Notes: a model not told the origin generated them from the sequence alone. Positions 1-9,864 are shown, counted from the first letter of the stretch. The stretch: 64,000 bases of DNA from an uncultured Oscillospiraceae bacterium (GCA_947625285.1 CANQNS010000004.1:1-64000), one strand, 5' to 3'. Program-made: numbers and translations.

Positions 1-179
1 TCTGGTCTCTCTAAGAACCCTCTTCTGGTGCTTATTTGCATAAGCTGTTTGCATTGTTTAATTTACAAGGTACACGCACGCCTACACGGCCCTCCCGCGA
101 GGCGCCTTGCTAATATATCATCTATCCACGGCGATGTCAAGAACAAAATGAGATTTTTTCGAGAAATTTTTTATAGAAA

Positions 180-200
180 GACCCTCCCGTCGGGAGGGTC
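180..200 (-). terminator. Rho-independent terminator downstream of the acyltransferase gene
   Basis: Perfect inverted repeat GACCCTCCCG-T-CGGGAGGGTC followed on the minus strand by TTTCTATAAAAAATTT. Confidence 0.7.
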
Positions 201-227
201 AGGCGCAGAATCGATGCTTGCTGATCA
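201..227. repeat. 27-bp direct repeat copy 1 (duplicate of sleB 3' end encoding KHRFCA-stop)
   Basis: aggcgcagaatcgatgcttgcTgatca; matches 1526..1552 at 26/27 positions. Confidence 0.85.
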
Positions 228-274
228 AGCACCCTGCGCGACGCGCTTGCGGCCACGGCATTGCAAGCGTGTTT

Positions 275-1387
275 TCACGCTTTGCAGGTCCATGCGCGAA
301 GCTTCTCGCGGGCCTTTCTTTCCAGCAGCAGCGCGATGGAGCTCACCCCGGTCAAAGCGGCGATGTAGACTGGAAGTATCTTCCAGTACTCGACCCCCGG
401 CGCAAACTGCACCAGCAGTTGACAGAGGATCAAATGCAGCAGGAACATCCAATAGTTGATCGCTCCCAGCCATGCGACGGCTTTTCGGAGGATCTGGTTC
501 CTATATCCTTGCTCGCGCCTATACGACAGTATGACAAATAGGACGATCAGGAAGAAACTGAAGAAATCATTTTTATCCGCACCAAACCAGTGCATCGTCA
601 TGAGCAGCATGGCAAGCGCCCCGATCTCCACTGCGCCGACCAGGAAATTTGCAGCCTTTCCACGCGCCGCGAAGCTCTGATGCCGGTCATTACAGCCGGG
701 TCTTGCCACGACCTCATAGAGATAGACGCCGAGAGACATTTCAGAAAACGCCCTCAGCACCGCACCGTACAGCCATCCCTCCCATGCCTCCTGCATAGAC
801 AGAGAGCCGTACGTTTCATAGATATGCACGAGAATGAACAGCGACACGACCGGGCAAATGCCCACGAATAACCGCTTGTTGTAAGAAAGGAGAAAGTAGA
901 TCAAAAATGACAGCAGCACAAAGGGAGACAAAAACCATATGCTTCGCATCTCATAGGAGATGCCCGGCCCCAGGTAGTGCAGGAACAGATACTGCCATTT
1001 CGTTTCGTATACATGCCAGACGAGCCACGATAATGACATCCCGTTATTAACGAACCGGATCGCCACCATCAACAGTATCGCGCAAAGATACGGCGGGTAC
1101 AGGCGTTTTAGCCGGCAGATCAGATAATCCCTCGCCTGGATCACGGGAGACTCGTCCGTTTTATGCCGGTCATAATGCTGCGCTAAGAACAGCCCTCCGA
1201 CCAGAAAGAAGAAATCAACGCCCAGGTACCCTCCCGGCCAGGGGGCGGAAGAGCCGGTATAGTCCTCATTAAAATGCAGCACGGCCACCGACAGGATCAT
1301 GATATACCGCATGAACTCCAGGTCCAGATTCCTCTTCCGGCCCAAATCGTTATTTCCTTCAATAACACATCTCATACGGCGCCCCAC
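275..1387 (-). CDS. Acyltransferase family 3 (OafA/OatA-like) membrane protein
   Basis: 370 aa, multi-TM; N-terminal LEFMRYIMILSVAVLHF and GYLGVDFFFLVGGLFLA typical of acyltransferase-3 family; GTG or downstream ATG (1375) start. Confidence 0.8.
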   Translation of the reverse strand: MGRRMRCVIEGNNDLGRKRNLDLEFMRYIMILSVAVLHFNEDYTGSSAPWPGGYLGVDFFFLVGGLFLAQHYDRHKTDESPVIQARDYLICRLKRLYPPYLCAILLMVAIRFVNNGMSLSWLVWHVYETKWQYLFLHYLGPGISYEMRSIWFLSPFVLLSFLIYFLLSYNKRLFVGICPVVSLFILVHIYETYGSLSMQEAWEGWLYGAVLRAFSEMSLGVYLYEVVARPGCNDRHQSFAARGKAANFLVGAVEIGALAMLLMTMHWFGADKNDFFSFFLIVLFVILSYRREQGYRNQILRKAVAWLGAINYWMFLLHLILCQLLVQFAPGVEYWKILPVYIAALTGVSSIALLLERKAREKLRAWTCKA

Positions 1388-1434
1388 CAGCCACAGCGCG
1401 CTATGCGCTGTGTAACGTTCTTAAAGGTTTGTTA

Positions 1435-1463
1435 ATAGTAGCACACTTACCCCCCCCCGTCAA
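1435..1463 (-). promoter_or_regulatory. Predicted sigma-A promoter with G9 tract inside the spacer
   Basis: Minus strand TTGACG (1463-1458), 17-nt spacer containing the G run, TACTAT (1440-1435). Confidence 0.65.
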
Positions 1464-1485
1464 GTTTTTCGTATTTTTGCACTAT

Positions 1486-1529
1486 GCCTAAAAAGCGGGT
1501 CTGTGTATACACAGACCCGCTTTTTAGGC
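1486..1529. terminator. 44-bp perfect palindrome acting as sleB terminator (overlaps sleB stop codon)
   Basis: GCCTAAAAAGCGGGTCTGTGTATACACAGACCCGCTTTTTAGGC. Confidence 0.75.
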
Positions 1530-2192
1530 GCAGAATCGATGCTTGCCGATCACAGTCAGCAGCGGCCGGGACCAGATCCACTTGCTGGTTGCCGTGGCCG
1601 GGTTGAAATAATAGATGGCGCCGCCGGACGGATCGGAGCCGTTAATGGCGTCCCGGGCGGCCTGGTAGGCGCTGTTCGCCACGGGCTTCCAGAACTGGCC
1701 GTCCTGCAGGCAGGAGAACGCCCCGGACTGGTAGATCACGCCGGAGATGGTGTTGGGGAACGCCGGACTCTTGACCCGGTTCAGCACCACCGCGCCCACG
1801 GCCACCTGGCCGGAATAGGGCTCCCCTCTCGCCTCGGCGGAGATAAGCCGGGCCAGCAGGTCCGTATCGCCGGAGCTGCTCTGGCTGGAGGCGGTCACGT
1901 TGATGCCCAGCGCCGCCAGAGTCTTGGGGCCGCACTTGCCGTCCACGGTCAGGCCGTTCTTCCTCTGAAAATACTTCACCGCCTCCACGGTCTTGGAGCC
2001 GTATACCCCGTCCACTTTGCCGGAATAATAGCCCCAGCGGGACAGCTTGTCCTGTATGGTAGTCACCGTTGAGCCGGTGGAGCCCTTCTGATAGGTGACG
2101 GCGTCGGCTATCTGGATGAAGCCGATGATGAATATATTGACGATGAACACGATCGCCACAGCCGCCACCAGCTTCTTTTCTGCTTTGCTCAT
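1524..2192 (-). CDS. sleB: Spore cortex-lytic enzyme SleB-like cell wall hydrolase (PG-binding + Hydrolase_2)
   Basis: 222 aa; signal/TM anchor, PG_binding_1 (GSTGSTVTTIQDKLSRWGYYSGKVDGVYGSKT), LLARLISAEARGEPYSGQVAVGAVVLNRV motif. Confidence 0.88.
   Translation of the reverse strand: MSKAEKKLVAAVAIVFIVNIFIIGFIQIADAVTYQKGSTGSTVTTIQDKLSRWGYYSGKVDGVYGSKTVEAVKYFQRKNGLTVDGKCGPKTLAALGINVTASSQSSSGDTDLLARLISAEARGEPYSGQVAVGAVVLNRVKSPAFPNTISGVIYQSGAFSCLQDGQFWKPVANSAYQAARDAINGSDPSGGAIYYFNPATATSKWIWSRPLLTVIGKHRFCA
1526..1552. repeat. 27-bp direct repeat copy 2 (native sleB 3' end)
   Basis: aggcgcagaatcgatgcttgcCgatca; 26/27 identical to 201..227. Confidence 0.85.
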
Positions 2193-2199
2193 AACAAAA

Positions 2200-2232
2200 C
2201 CCCCTCGTAGAGCTAGTCTACGAGAGGGCCTG
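2200..2232 (-). terminator. Terminator of thrS
   Basis: Minus strand CCCTCTCGTAGACTAGCTCTACGAGGGGGTTTTG hairpin plus T-run. Confidence 0.65.
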
Positions 2233-2247
2233 TCCGATTATGCGATG

Positions 2248-3999
2248 TCAAAAAAGCGAAGTTTTGGACTTGGTAGCGATCTCTTCCTGGAGCTTTGCCA
2301 GGAACGCGTCAAGAGCCATGGCCCCCTTATCGGCGTCCCGGGTGCGGACGGCCACCGTGCCCTCGGCGGCCTCCTTGTCGCCCACCACCAGCTTGTAGGG
2401 CACCTTCTCCATCTGGGCCTCCCGGATCTTATAGCCCAGCTTCTCGTTGCGCTCGTCCACTTCCACCCGGACGCCGGCGGCCGTGAGCTTTTCGGCCACC
2501 TCTCTGGCGTAGTCCATGGTCCGGTCCGTGATGGGCAGGATCTTCACCTGCACGGGGCTGAGCCAGGTGGGGAACGCGCCGGCAAAGTGCTCGGTGATCA
2601 CGCCGATGAACCGCTCGATGGAGCCGAACACCACCCGATGGATCATGACGGGGCAGTGCTTTTCCCCGTCGGTGCCCACATACTCCAGGTCGAACCGGCC
2701 GGGGAGCTGATAGTCCAGCTGGATGGTGCCGCACTGCCAGGTCCGGCCCAGGGAGTCCTCGATATGGAAGTCCAGCTTGGGGCCGTAAAACGCGCCGTCG
2801 CCGGGGTTGATCTCATAGCTCTTGCCGATGCTGGTGATGGCGTCGGCCAGGGCGGCGGTGGCAATGTCCCAGTCCTCCACGGAGCCGATGTGGTCCTCCG
2901 GCATGGTGGACAGCTCGATGGTATAGGGCAGGCCGAACAGGGAGTACACCTCGTCGAAAAGCTGGGCGATGCGGACCACCTCGTCCTTGATCTGGTCCTT
3001 AGCCAGCAGGATATGGGCGTCGTCCTGGGTGAAGCAGCGGACACGGAACATACCGTGGAGCGCGCCGGAAAGCTCATGCCGGTGGACCAGGCCCAGCTCG
3101 CCGTAGCGCAGCGGCAGGTCCCGGTAGGAGTGGGGCTCCAGATCGTAGACCAGGATGCTGCCAGGGCAGTTCATGGGCTTGATGGCAAAATCCTCGTCGT
3201 CGATGACGGTGGTGTACATATTGTCCTTGTAGTGATCCCAGTGGCCGGAGGTCTCCCAGAGGGTGCGCTTCATGATCTGGGGGGTGCTGATCTCCAGATA
3301 ATCCCACTTCTTATGGACCTGCCGCCAGTAGTCGATGAGGGTATTTTTCAGCACCATGCCCTTGGGCAGATAGAACGGGAAGCCGGGGGCCTCGTCCCGG
3401 AAGGCGAACAGGCCCAGCTCCCGGCCCAGCTTCCGGTGGTCGCGCTTTTTAGCCTCCTCGATCCGGGCCAGATGCTCGTCCAGCTCCGCCTTGGTGGGGA
3501 AGCAGGTGCCGTAGATGCGCTGGAGCATCTTCCGGTTTGAATCGCCCCGCCAATACGCGCCGGTGGCGCTGGTGAGCTTGATGGCGTTGCCCTTGATGCG
3601 GCCGGTGGAGTCCAGGTGCGGGCCCGCGCACAGGTCCGTGAAGTCCCCCTGCTTATAGAAGCTGATCACCGCGTCCTCGGGCAGATCCTGGATGAGCTCC
3701 ACCTTATAGGGCTCCTGCCGCTCCTGCATGAAGGCAATGGCCTCAGCCCGGGGCAACTCGAACCGCTCCAGCTTGATCTTCTCCTTGCAGATCTTCCGCA
3801 TCTCCGCCTCCAGGGCCTCCAGGTCCTCGGGCACGAAGGGCTTGTCGATGTCGATGTCGTAATAAAACCCGTCCTCGATGGCGGGCCCGATGGCGAGCTT
3901 GGCCTCCGGGAACAGACGCTTTACCGCCTGGGCCAGCACATGGCTGGTGGTGTGCCGGTACATTTTTCTGTATTCGGCGTCGCTGAAATCGTATTGCAT
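2248..3999 (-). CDS. thrS: Threonine--tRNA ligase lacking the N-terminal TGS domain
   Basis: 583 aa; HxxxH editing-domain motif (HTTSHVLAQAVKRLF), class II motifs, anticodon-binding domain; begins directly at editing domain. Confidence 0.95.
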   Translation of the reverse strand: MQYDFSDAEYRKMYRHTTSHVLAQAVKRLFPEAKLAIGPAIEDGFYYDIDIDKPFVPEDLEALEAEMRKICKEKIKLERFELPRAEAIAFMQERQEPYKVELIQDLPEDAVISFYKQGDFTDLCAGPHLDSTGRIKGNAIKLTSATGAYWRGDSNRKMLQRIYGTCFPTKAELDEHLARIEEAKKRDHRKLGRELGLFAFRDEAPGFPFYLPKGMVLKNTLIDYWRQVHKKWDYLEISTPQIMKRTLWETSGHWDHYKDNMYTTVIDDEDFAIKPMNCPGSILVYDLEPHSYRDLPLRYGELGLVHRHELSGALHGMFRVRCFTQDDAHILLAKDQIKDEVVRIAQLFDEVYSLFGLPYTIELSTMPEDHIGSVEDWDIATAALADAITSIGKSYEINPGDGAFYGPKLDFHIEDSLGRTWQCGTIQLDYQLPGRFDLEYVGTDGEKHCPVMIHRVVFGSIERFIGVITEHFAGAFPTWLSPVQVKILPITDRTMDYAREVAEKLTAAGVRVEVDERNEKLGYKIREAQMEKVPYKLVVGDKEAAEGTVAVRTRDADKGAMALDAFLAKLQEEIATKSKTSLF

Positions 4000-4058
4000 A
4001 TCGTCCTCCTAAAAACCCCTGATAGACGGGGCCAATATATCACCGCCGCCGGCTCATG

Positions 4059-4757
4059 TCAAGCCGAGAGCCTGTATACCGCCCAGCACAGGCCGTACAG
4101 CACCGGCTGGTGGATAAGATACACCGCCAGGGTCCTCTCCCCCGTCCAGGCCAGCCATTTCGGCGCGCCGGCGGTCCGCAGGCGGCTGTCGGGAGGGCTT
4201 GCCAATATCCGCCCGCCGAACCAGGCCCCCAGCAGGAACATAAAGATGTTGGGGAAAAAGGGCACCCAGTCAAAGGACACGAACCCCCGTGCCCGCAGCC
4301 CCAGCCAGTAAAGCCAGGGAACATTTATGAACGTGGTATAGCTTATGACGCGTGTGACAAGATACAGGCCCCCCCACAGCCAGGGGGCCAGCTTGTCCGG
4401 CACCCGCCGCGCATACTTCCCCGCGAAGTGGTACAGCGCCATGGCGCAGCCAAGAAACTGCAGGATGCCGAAGCGGATGGGCGCGTCCGCCACATAGGAC
4501 GCCAGCACCACGATCACGCCCGCAACGGCGGTGACGAGCCCCCGGCGCAGATTGGATCGGGTGAAGCGGGAGCTGACGCCGGAGAGGAAAATGAAGCTCA
4601 GCGCGATGAACCGCTGAGTGGCGAACACCGCCGGCCACTGGGTAGCGGCGGCGGGGACCCAGCCGAACAGGATGCAGTCGAAGAAAAGGTGGTAGCCCAC
4701 CATCAGCCAGCAGACCAGGCCCCGCCAGCCATCCAGCCAGCGGACCCGCTCAGACAT
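4059..4757 (-). CDS. DUF1624/heparan-alpha-glucosaminide N-acetyltransferase-like membrane protein
   Basis: 232 aa; RVRWLDGWRGLVCWLMVGYHLFFD N-terminus and LIHQPVLYG C-terminal motif. Confidence 0.75.
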   Translation of the reverse strand: MSERVRWLDGWRGLVCWLMVGYHLFFDCILFGWVPAAATQWPAVFATQRFIALSFIFLSGVSSRFTRSNLRRGLVTAVAGVIVVLASYVADAPIRFGILQFLGCAMALYHFAGKYARRVPDKLAPWLWGGLYLVTRVISYTTFINVPWLYWLGLRARGFVSFDWVPFFPNIFMFLLGAWFGGRILASPPDSRLRTAGAPKWLAWTGERTLAVYLIHQPVLYGLCWAVYRLSA

Positions 4758-5847
4758 TAAAGAGGAAGTGGGTCACGTCCCCGTCCTGCATGACGTACTC
4801 CTTGCCCTCGGCCCGCAGTAGGCCCTTTTCCCGGGCCGCCGCCTCGCTGCCGCAGGCTTTCAGGTCATCAAAGGCGATGATGTTGGCCCGGATGAAGCCC
4901 CGCTCGAAGTCGGTGTGTATCTTCCCGGCGGCCTGGGGGGCCTTGGTGCCCCTGGTGATGGTCCAGGCCCGGCACTCGTCCGGCCCGCAGGTGAGGAAGG
5001 AAATGAGCCCCAGCAGGTCGTAGGAGCATTTGATAAGCCGCTGCAGCCCCGATTCCCGGATGCCCAGCTCCTCCATGAACATCTCCCGGTCCGCCGGGTC
5101 GTCCAGCTCAGCAATGTCCTGCTCGAACCGGGCGCACACCGGCAGCACCGTGCTGCCCTCCGCGTCGGCAATGGCCTTGACCTGTTTATAATACTCGCTC
5201 TGCTCCGCCTGGGCGAAGCCGTCCTCGTCCATGTTGGCGGCGTATATGACGGGCTTCAGGCTCAAAAGGTCGGACTGGGCCACCAGCTCCGCCTCCTCCC
5301 CCTCGCAGGGGAAGGAGCGGGCGGATCTGCCCCCGTCCAGCCAGTCGGCCAGCCGGCCCATCACGTCGGCCTCTTTGGCGTATTTCTTCTCGCCGCTCTT
5401 GACGTACTTCTGGGCCTTCTCCAGCCGCCGCCGGACCATCTCCAGGTCCGCCATGATAAGCTCCAGATCCACCGTCTCGATATCCCCCGCCGGGTCCGTG
5501 GAGCATTCATGCCGGACGATATTGGCGTCGTCGAAGCAGCGGACCACATGGATGATGGCGTCCGTGCCCCGGATGTTGCCCAAAAACTTGTTGCCCAGGC
5601 CCTCGCCCTTGCTGGCGCCCTTCACCAGTCCCGCGATGTCCACGAATTCGATGGTGGCGGGGGTGTATTTCTTGGGGTGATACATCTCCGCCAGAAAGTC
5701 CAGCCGCTGGTCCGGCACCGCCACCACCCCCACGTTGGGGTCGATGGTGCAGAACGGATAGTTGGCGGACTCGGCCCCGGCGTTAGTCAGGGCGTTGAAA
5801 AGGGTGCTCTTGCCCACGTTGGGCAGTCCCACGATGCCAAGCTTCAT
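4750..5847 (-). CDS. ychF: Redox-regulated ATPase/GTP-binding protein YchF
   Basis: 365 aa; MKLGIVGLPNVGKSTLFNALTNAGAESANYPFCTIDPNVG. Confidence 0.97.
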   Translation of the reverse strand: MKLGIVGLPNVGKSTLFNALTNAGAESANYPFCTIDPNVGVVAVPDQRLDFLAEMYHPKKYTPATIEFVDIAGLVKGASKGEGLGNKFLGNIRGTDAIIHVVRCFDDANIVRHECSTDPAGDIETVDLELIMADLEMVRRRLEKAQKYVKSGEKKYAKEADVMGRLADWLDGGRSARSFPCEGEEAELVAQSDLLSLKPVIYAANMDEDGFAQAEQSEYYKQVKAIADAEGSTVLPVCARFEQDIAELDDPADREMFMEELGIRESGLQRLIKCSYDLLGLISFLTCGPDECRAWTITRGTKAPQAAGKIHTDFERGFIRANIIAFDDLKACGSEAAAREKGLLRAEGKEYVMQDGDVTHFLFNV

Positions 5848-5914
5848 AAGTATCTCCTATAGTCATTATCGGCAAAGGCGGGCGAGCCGCCCGCCTTACG
5901 CGTTATGATCTCAT

Positions 5915-7996
5915 TTATGCTTCCGTGTCGTCGCCGGTCTGGCCCGCCAGGGGGGTCGGGTCCGGCTCCGGGTCCTTCTCCCAGGCGGCGTCCGTCCGGG
6001 GCGCGTCCGGCTGGCTCTGGGCCGCCCCCGGCTGTCCGGGAGCCGCGCCCTTGGGCTTTTGCGGCGGAAGCTGGCCGTGGTCGCAGAAGTAGTCGAAGTC
6101 CGCTCCGTCGATGGACTCATGGACCAGCAGATACTCCGCCACGGCGGTCAACTGCTCCCGGTGCTCGGTGAGGAGCTGCTCGCACCGGGCCATGGCCTCG
6201 TCGAAAATGTGCTTGACCTCCTCGTCGATGATGGCGGCGGTCTCCTCGGAATAGCTCTTGGTGGTGCCGAAGTCCCGGCCGATGAACAGGCTGTGGCTGG
6301 AGTCGTCAAAGCTGATGGGTCCCAGCCGCTCGCTCATGCCGTACTGCATGACCATGGCCCGGGCCATCTTGGAAGCCTGCTGGATATCGCCGGAGGCCCC
6401 GGTGGAGATATCGTCCAGGAAGAGCTTTTCCGCCACCCGGCCGCCCAGGGCCATGACGATCTGCTCAAACATCTCGCTCCTGGCCAGGAAGGACTTGTCC
6501 TCGCTGGGCCGCATGAGGGTGAAGCCGCCGGCCTGGCCCCGGGGGATGATGGTGATATAGTGGACCGGGTCCACGTGCTCCAGATACTTGGCGGCGATGG
6601 CGTGGCCGGACTCGTGATAGGCGGTCAGCCGCCGCTCCTTGTCGGTGATGACCCGGCTCTTCTTGGCGGGGCCCATCTCCACCTTCAGGATGGCGTCGTC
6701 GATGTCGGCGTTGACGATGAACCGGCGGTGCCGGCGCACGGCCAGCAGGGCCGCCTCATTGAGAAGGTTCTCCAGGTCCGCCCCGGAGAAGCCGGCGGTG
6801 CCCCTTGCGATGGAGTTCAGATCCACATCGTCGCCCAGGGGCTTATCCTTGGCGTGGACGCGCAGGATCTCCTCCCTGCCCTTCACGTCGGGCAGGCCGA
6901 TATACACCTGCCGGTCGAACCGGCCGGGCCGCAGAAGGGCGTTGTCCAGGATGTCGGCCCGGTTGGTGGCCGCCATGACGATGACGCCCTCGTTGTTGGT
7001 AAAGCCGTCCATCTCCACCAGAAGCTGGTTCAGGGTCTGCTCCCGCTCGTCGTGGCCGCCGCCCAGACCGGAACCGCGCTGGCGGCCCACGGCGTCGATC
7101 TCGTCGATGAAGATGATGGCGGGCGCGACCTTTTTTGCCTGGTCGAACAGATCCCGGACCCGGCTGGCGCCCACGCCCACATACAGCTCCACGAAGTCGG
7201 AGCCGGAGATGGAGAGGAACTGCACGCCCGCCTCGCCGGCCACGGCCTTAGCCATCAGGGTCTTACCGGTCCCCGGAGGGCCCACCAGCAGCACGCCCTT
7301 GGGGATGCGGGCGCCCATGGCGGTATAGGCGGCGGGGTCTTTGAGGAACTCCACGATCTCCTGCAGCTCCTCCTTCTCCTCGTCGCACCCGGCCACGTCG
7401 GCAAAGGTCTTTTTGTTCTGGCCGTCCACGTTCGCACGGGTCCTGGCCTTGGAGAACTTGGCAACGCCGCCGGCTCCGCCGCCGGTGGCCCGGGTCATCA
7501 TCACATACCACAGCACGCCGAACACGCCTACCACGATGAGGTAGGGCAGGAAGCTCAGCCACCAGGGAGCCACAAAGCCCTCGTTATCGTCGTACTCGGT
7601 GAGGACGCCGGAATCCTTCTGCTGCCGGATGAGCTCGCCCAGATCCGCGTAGAACTGGTCCACGTCCCGCAGGTTGCGCCGGATCTCGGTCTGGCCCTCG
7701 AAGGGCTCCCGCAGGTACAGATACAGCTCGTTGCCGGAGATAACGAAGGATTCCACCTGCTTGGCTTCAAACAGGTCGATGATCTGGGAATAGTTCAGGT
7801 CCCCTCCCCGGTTGGAGCCGGTGAAAGAGAACACGGTAGCCAGCAGCAGCACCAGTACCAGCGCGTAAAACCCGATCTCCCGGGCCCGCCGGTTGGGGCC
7901 GCCGGGGCCGCGTCCGGGACCGCCGCCGCTGGAACCGCCGGGTCCGCCAGGCCCGGGGCTGGAGTTGTTCTTGTTGTCGCCAGGCATATTGTCCAT
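5915..7996 (-). CDS. ftsH: ATP-dependent zinc metalloprotease FtsH
   Basis: 693 aa; AAA+ [16 protein letters not shown] zinc motif; Gly/Pro-rich N-terminal leader. Confidence 0.97.
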   Translation of the reverse strand: MDNMPGDNKNNSSPGPGGPGGSSGGGPGRGPGGPNRRAREIGFYALVLVLLLATVFSFTGSNRGGDLNYSQIIDLFEAKQVESFVISGNELYLYLREPFEGQTEIRRNLRDVDQFYADLGELIRQQKDSGVLTEYDDNEGFVAPWWLSFLPYLIVVGVFGVLWYVMMTRATGGGAGGVAKFSKARTRANVDGQNKKTFADVAGCDEEKEELQEIVEFLKDPAAYTAMGARIPKGVLLVGPPGTGKTLMAKAVAGEAGVQFLSISGSDFVELYVGVGASRVRDLFDQAKKVAPAIIFIDEIDAVGRQRGSGLGGGHDEREQTLNQLLVEMDGFTNNEGVIVMAATNRADILDNALLRPGRFDRQVYIGLPDVKGREEILRVHAKDKPLGDDVDLNSIARGTAGFSGADLENLLNEAALLAVRRHRRFIVNADIDDAILKVEMGPAKKSRVITDKERRLTAYHESGHAIAAKYLEHVDPVHYITIIPRGQAGGFTLMRPSEDKSFLARSEMFEQIVMALGGRVAEKLFLDDISTGASGDIQQASKMARAMVMQYGMSERLGPISFDDSSHSLFIGRDFGTTKSYSEETAAIIDEEVKHIFDEAMARCEQLLTEHREQLTAVAEYLLVHESIDGADFDYFCDHGQLPPQKPKGAAPGQPGAAQSQPDAPRTDAAWEKDPEPDPTPLAGQTGDDTEA

Positions 7997-8005
7997 TTTC
8001 TTACC

Positions 8006-8548
8006 TCATGAATAGATTTCCGGCTTCAGCAGGCCGATATACGGGAGATTGCGGTATTTTTCCGCATAGTCCAGGCCGTAGCCCACCACGAAGGCGTCCG
8101 GGATGGTGAATCCGGCATAGTCCGCCTTGATGGGGGCCACCCGCCGCTCCGGTTTATCCAGGAGCGTCACGATGCGGATGGAGGTGGGCTTGCGGGCCAT
8201 CATATAGTTTTTCAGATAGCTGAGGGTGTTGCCGCTGTCCAGGATGTCCTCCACGATGATCACGTCCCGGCCCTCGATGTTCTCGGTCAGGTCCTTGATG
8301 ATCTTCACCGCGCCGGTGGAAGTCGTGCCCTGGCCGTAGCTGGACACCACCATGAAGTCCACGGTGCAGTCGATGGTGCAGGCGCGGACCAGGTCGGCCA
8401 TAAAGATGAAGCAGCCCCGCAGCACGCCCACGAAAAGCGGCTTCTTACCCTTATAATCCGCGCTGATCTGCCGGCCCAGCCGGGCCACGATGCCTTTCAG
8501 TTCGTCCTCGGTGGCGATATACCGCTCCACATCCGGATGCATATCCAT
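8006..8548 (-). CDS. hpt: Hypoxanthine phosphoribosyltransferase
   Basis: 180 aa; VIIVEDILDSGNTL PRPP motif; synteny with tilS/ftsH. Confidence 0.95.
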   Translation of the reverse strand: MDMHPDVERYIATEDELKGIVARLGRQISADYKGKKPLFVGVLRGCFIFMADLVRACTIDCTVDFMVVSSYGQGTTSTGAVKIIKDLTENIEGRDVIIVEDILDSGNTLSYLKNYMMARKPTSIRIVTLLDKPERRVAPIKADYAGFTIPDAFVVGYGLDYAEKYRNLPYIGLLKPEIYS

Positions 8549-8559
8549 ATCCTCCCGCG

Positions 8560-9864
8560 TTACGGCTCAGGCCGTAAAAATTTTATCTCTATGATCTGGC
8601 CGCCGCCGGACCGGGCCGCGGCGCGCTCATCCTGACCGACGCCCATCACCGCCAGCACACCGGCCCCATCCCGGAGCACGGGCACGGCCGCCCGCTCCCA
8701 GGCCGGTACGCCCGCCTCGGCAAAGAGCTGCTTCAAAGTCTTGGTGCAGCCCCGGCCCACGGGACGCATTTTATCCCCCGGCCGGCGGCCGGTGACAGAT
8801 ATACTACCACATATATTCTCACATTGAAAGTAAAAAATGTTGTACGATTTGTGAACATCTTCGGTCCCGCCGGCGAATTTTGCCGCCGTCACGCTCACGC
8901 CGGCCTCCGGCACGTCCACCTTTCCCGGCACGGGAAGCGTCCTGGCCGGGATGCTCTCCGCCGTCCCGTTCACGCCGAACACCAGCCGGTCCCCCGCTCT
9001 GGCGGCCCGCAGGCCCGGTACGTCCGCCGCGCCCCCGTCCGCCGCCGCCTTCAAAATGGCTCGCACGTGCTCCGCCGCCAGGTCCCGCCCGGCCAGCAGC
9101 CGCACGGCTCTGGACGCCACGGGCCAGGACTGCTCCGCCAAAGCTTTCGCGTCCACGCCCGTTTCGTCTCCGTACCGCCGGAGAAAGTCCCGAGCCAGTT
9201 CCTCCAAAAAAGCCTCGTCGGCCCGGGCCAAAGCCGCCGTCCGGCCCACGGCCCGGACGAAGGCGGGATTGACCGTCTCCAGGGCCGGCACGGCCTCATG
9301 CCGGACCCGGTTGCGGGCGCAGCCGCCGGAGGCGTTGGTGGTGTCCTCCACATGGGGCACGCCCTTTTCCGCCAGCCAGGCGCGGATCTCTTTTTCCGTC
9401 ACATCCAGCATGGGCCGGACCACCCGGCCCCGGACCGGCGGGATGCCCCCCAGGCCCTTCAGGCCGGTGCCGCGGGCCAGATGCAGCAGCACCGTCTCGG
9501 CATTGTCGCCGGCGGTGTGGGCCGTGGCGATGACCGCCGCGCCCAGTTCATCCGCCGCCCGCTCCAGAAAGGCGTACCGCAGCGACCGGGCCGCCGCCTC
9601 CACCCCCAGCTTCTCCCGGGCGGCAAAGGCCCCCGCATCCCCCTTTTCCGAGATGAACGGGATGGCGTTCTTTTCGCAGAAATCCTTGACAAAGGCCTCG
9701 TCCCGGTCGGACTCGGCCCCCCGCAGGCCGTGGTTATAGTGGGCGGCCGCCACCGGATAGCCTAGCTCCCGGAGCCGGCAGAGCAGGTACATGGAGTCCG
9801 CCCCGCCGGACACGGCGCACAAAATGAGCCCCTCCTTCGGCAGCAGGTCAGTATCCATCTTCAT
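8560..9864 (-). CDS. tilS: tRNA(Ile)-lysidine synthetase
   Basis: 434 aa; LILCAVSGGADSMYLL PP-loop; synteny. Confidence 0.95.
   Translation of the reverse strand: MKMDTDLLPKEGLILCAVSGGADSMYLLCRLRELGYPVAAAHYNHGLRGAESDRDEAFVKDFCEKNAIPFISEKGDAGAFAAREKLGVEAAARSLRYAFLERAADELGAAVIATAHTAGDNAETVLLHLARGTGLKGLGGIPPVRGRVVRPMLDVTEKEIRAWLAEKGVPHVEDTTNASGGCARNRVRHEAVPALETVNPAFVRAVGRTAALARADEAFLEELARDFLRRYGDETGVDAKALAEQSWPVASRAVRLLAGRDLAAEHVRAILKAAADGGAADVPGLRAARAGDRLVFGVNGTAESIPARTLPVPGKVDVPEAGVSVTAAKFAGGTEDVHKSYNIFYFQCENICGSISVTGRRPGDKMRPVGRGCTKTLKQLFAEAGVPAWERAAVPVLRDGAGVLAVMGVGQDERAAARSGGGQIIEIKFLRPEP

Noticed and set aside
4000-4058. Possible T-box leader for thrS
   Set aside because: Intergenic gap is only ~60 bp and lacks the T-box motif and specifier/antiterminator structures.
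6059-8011. 650-aa plus-strand ORF opposite ftsH
   Set aside because: Shadow ORF opposite a clear FtsH.
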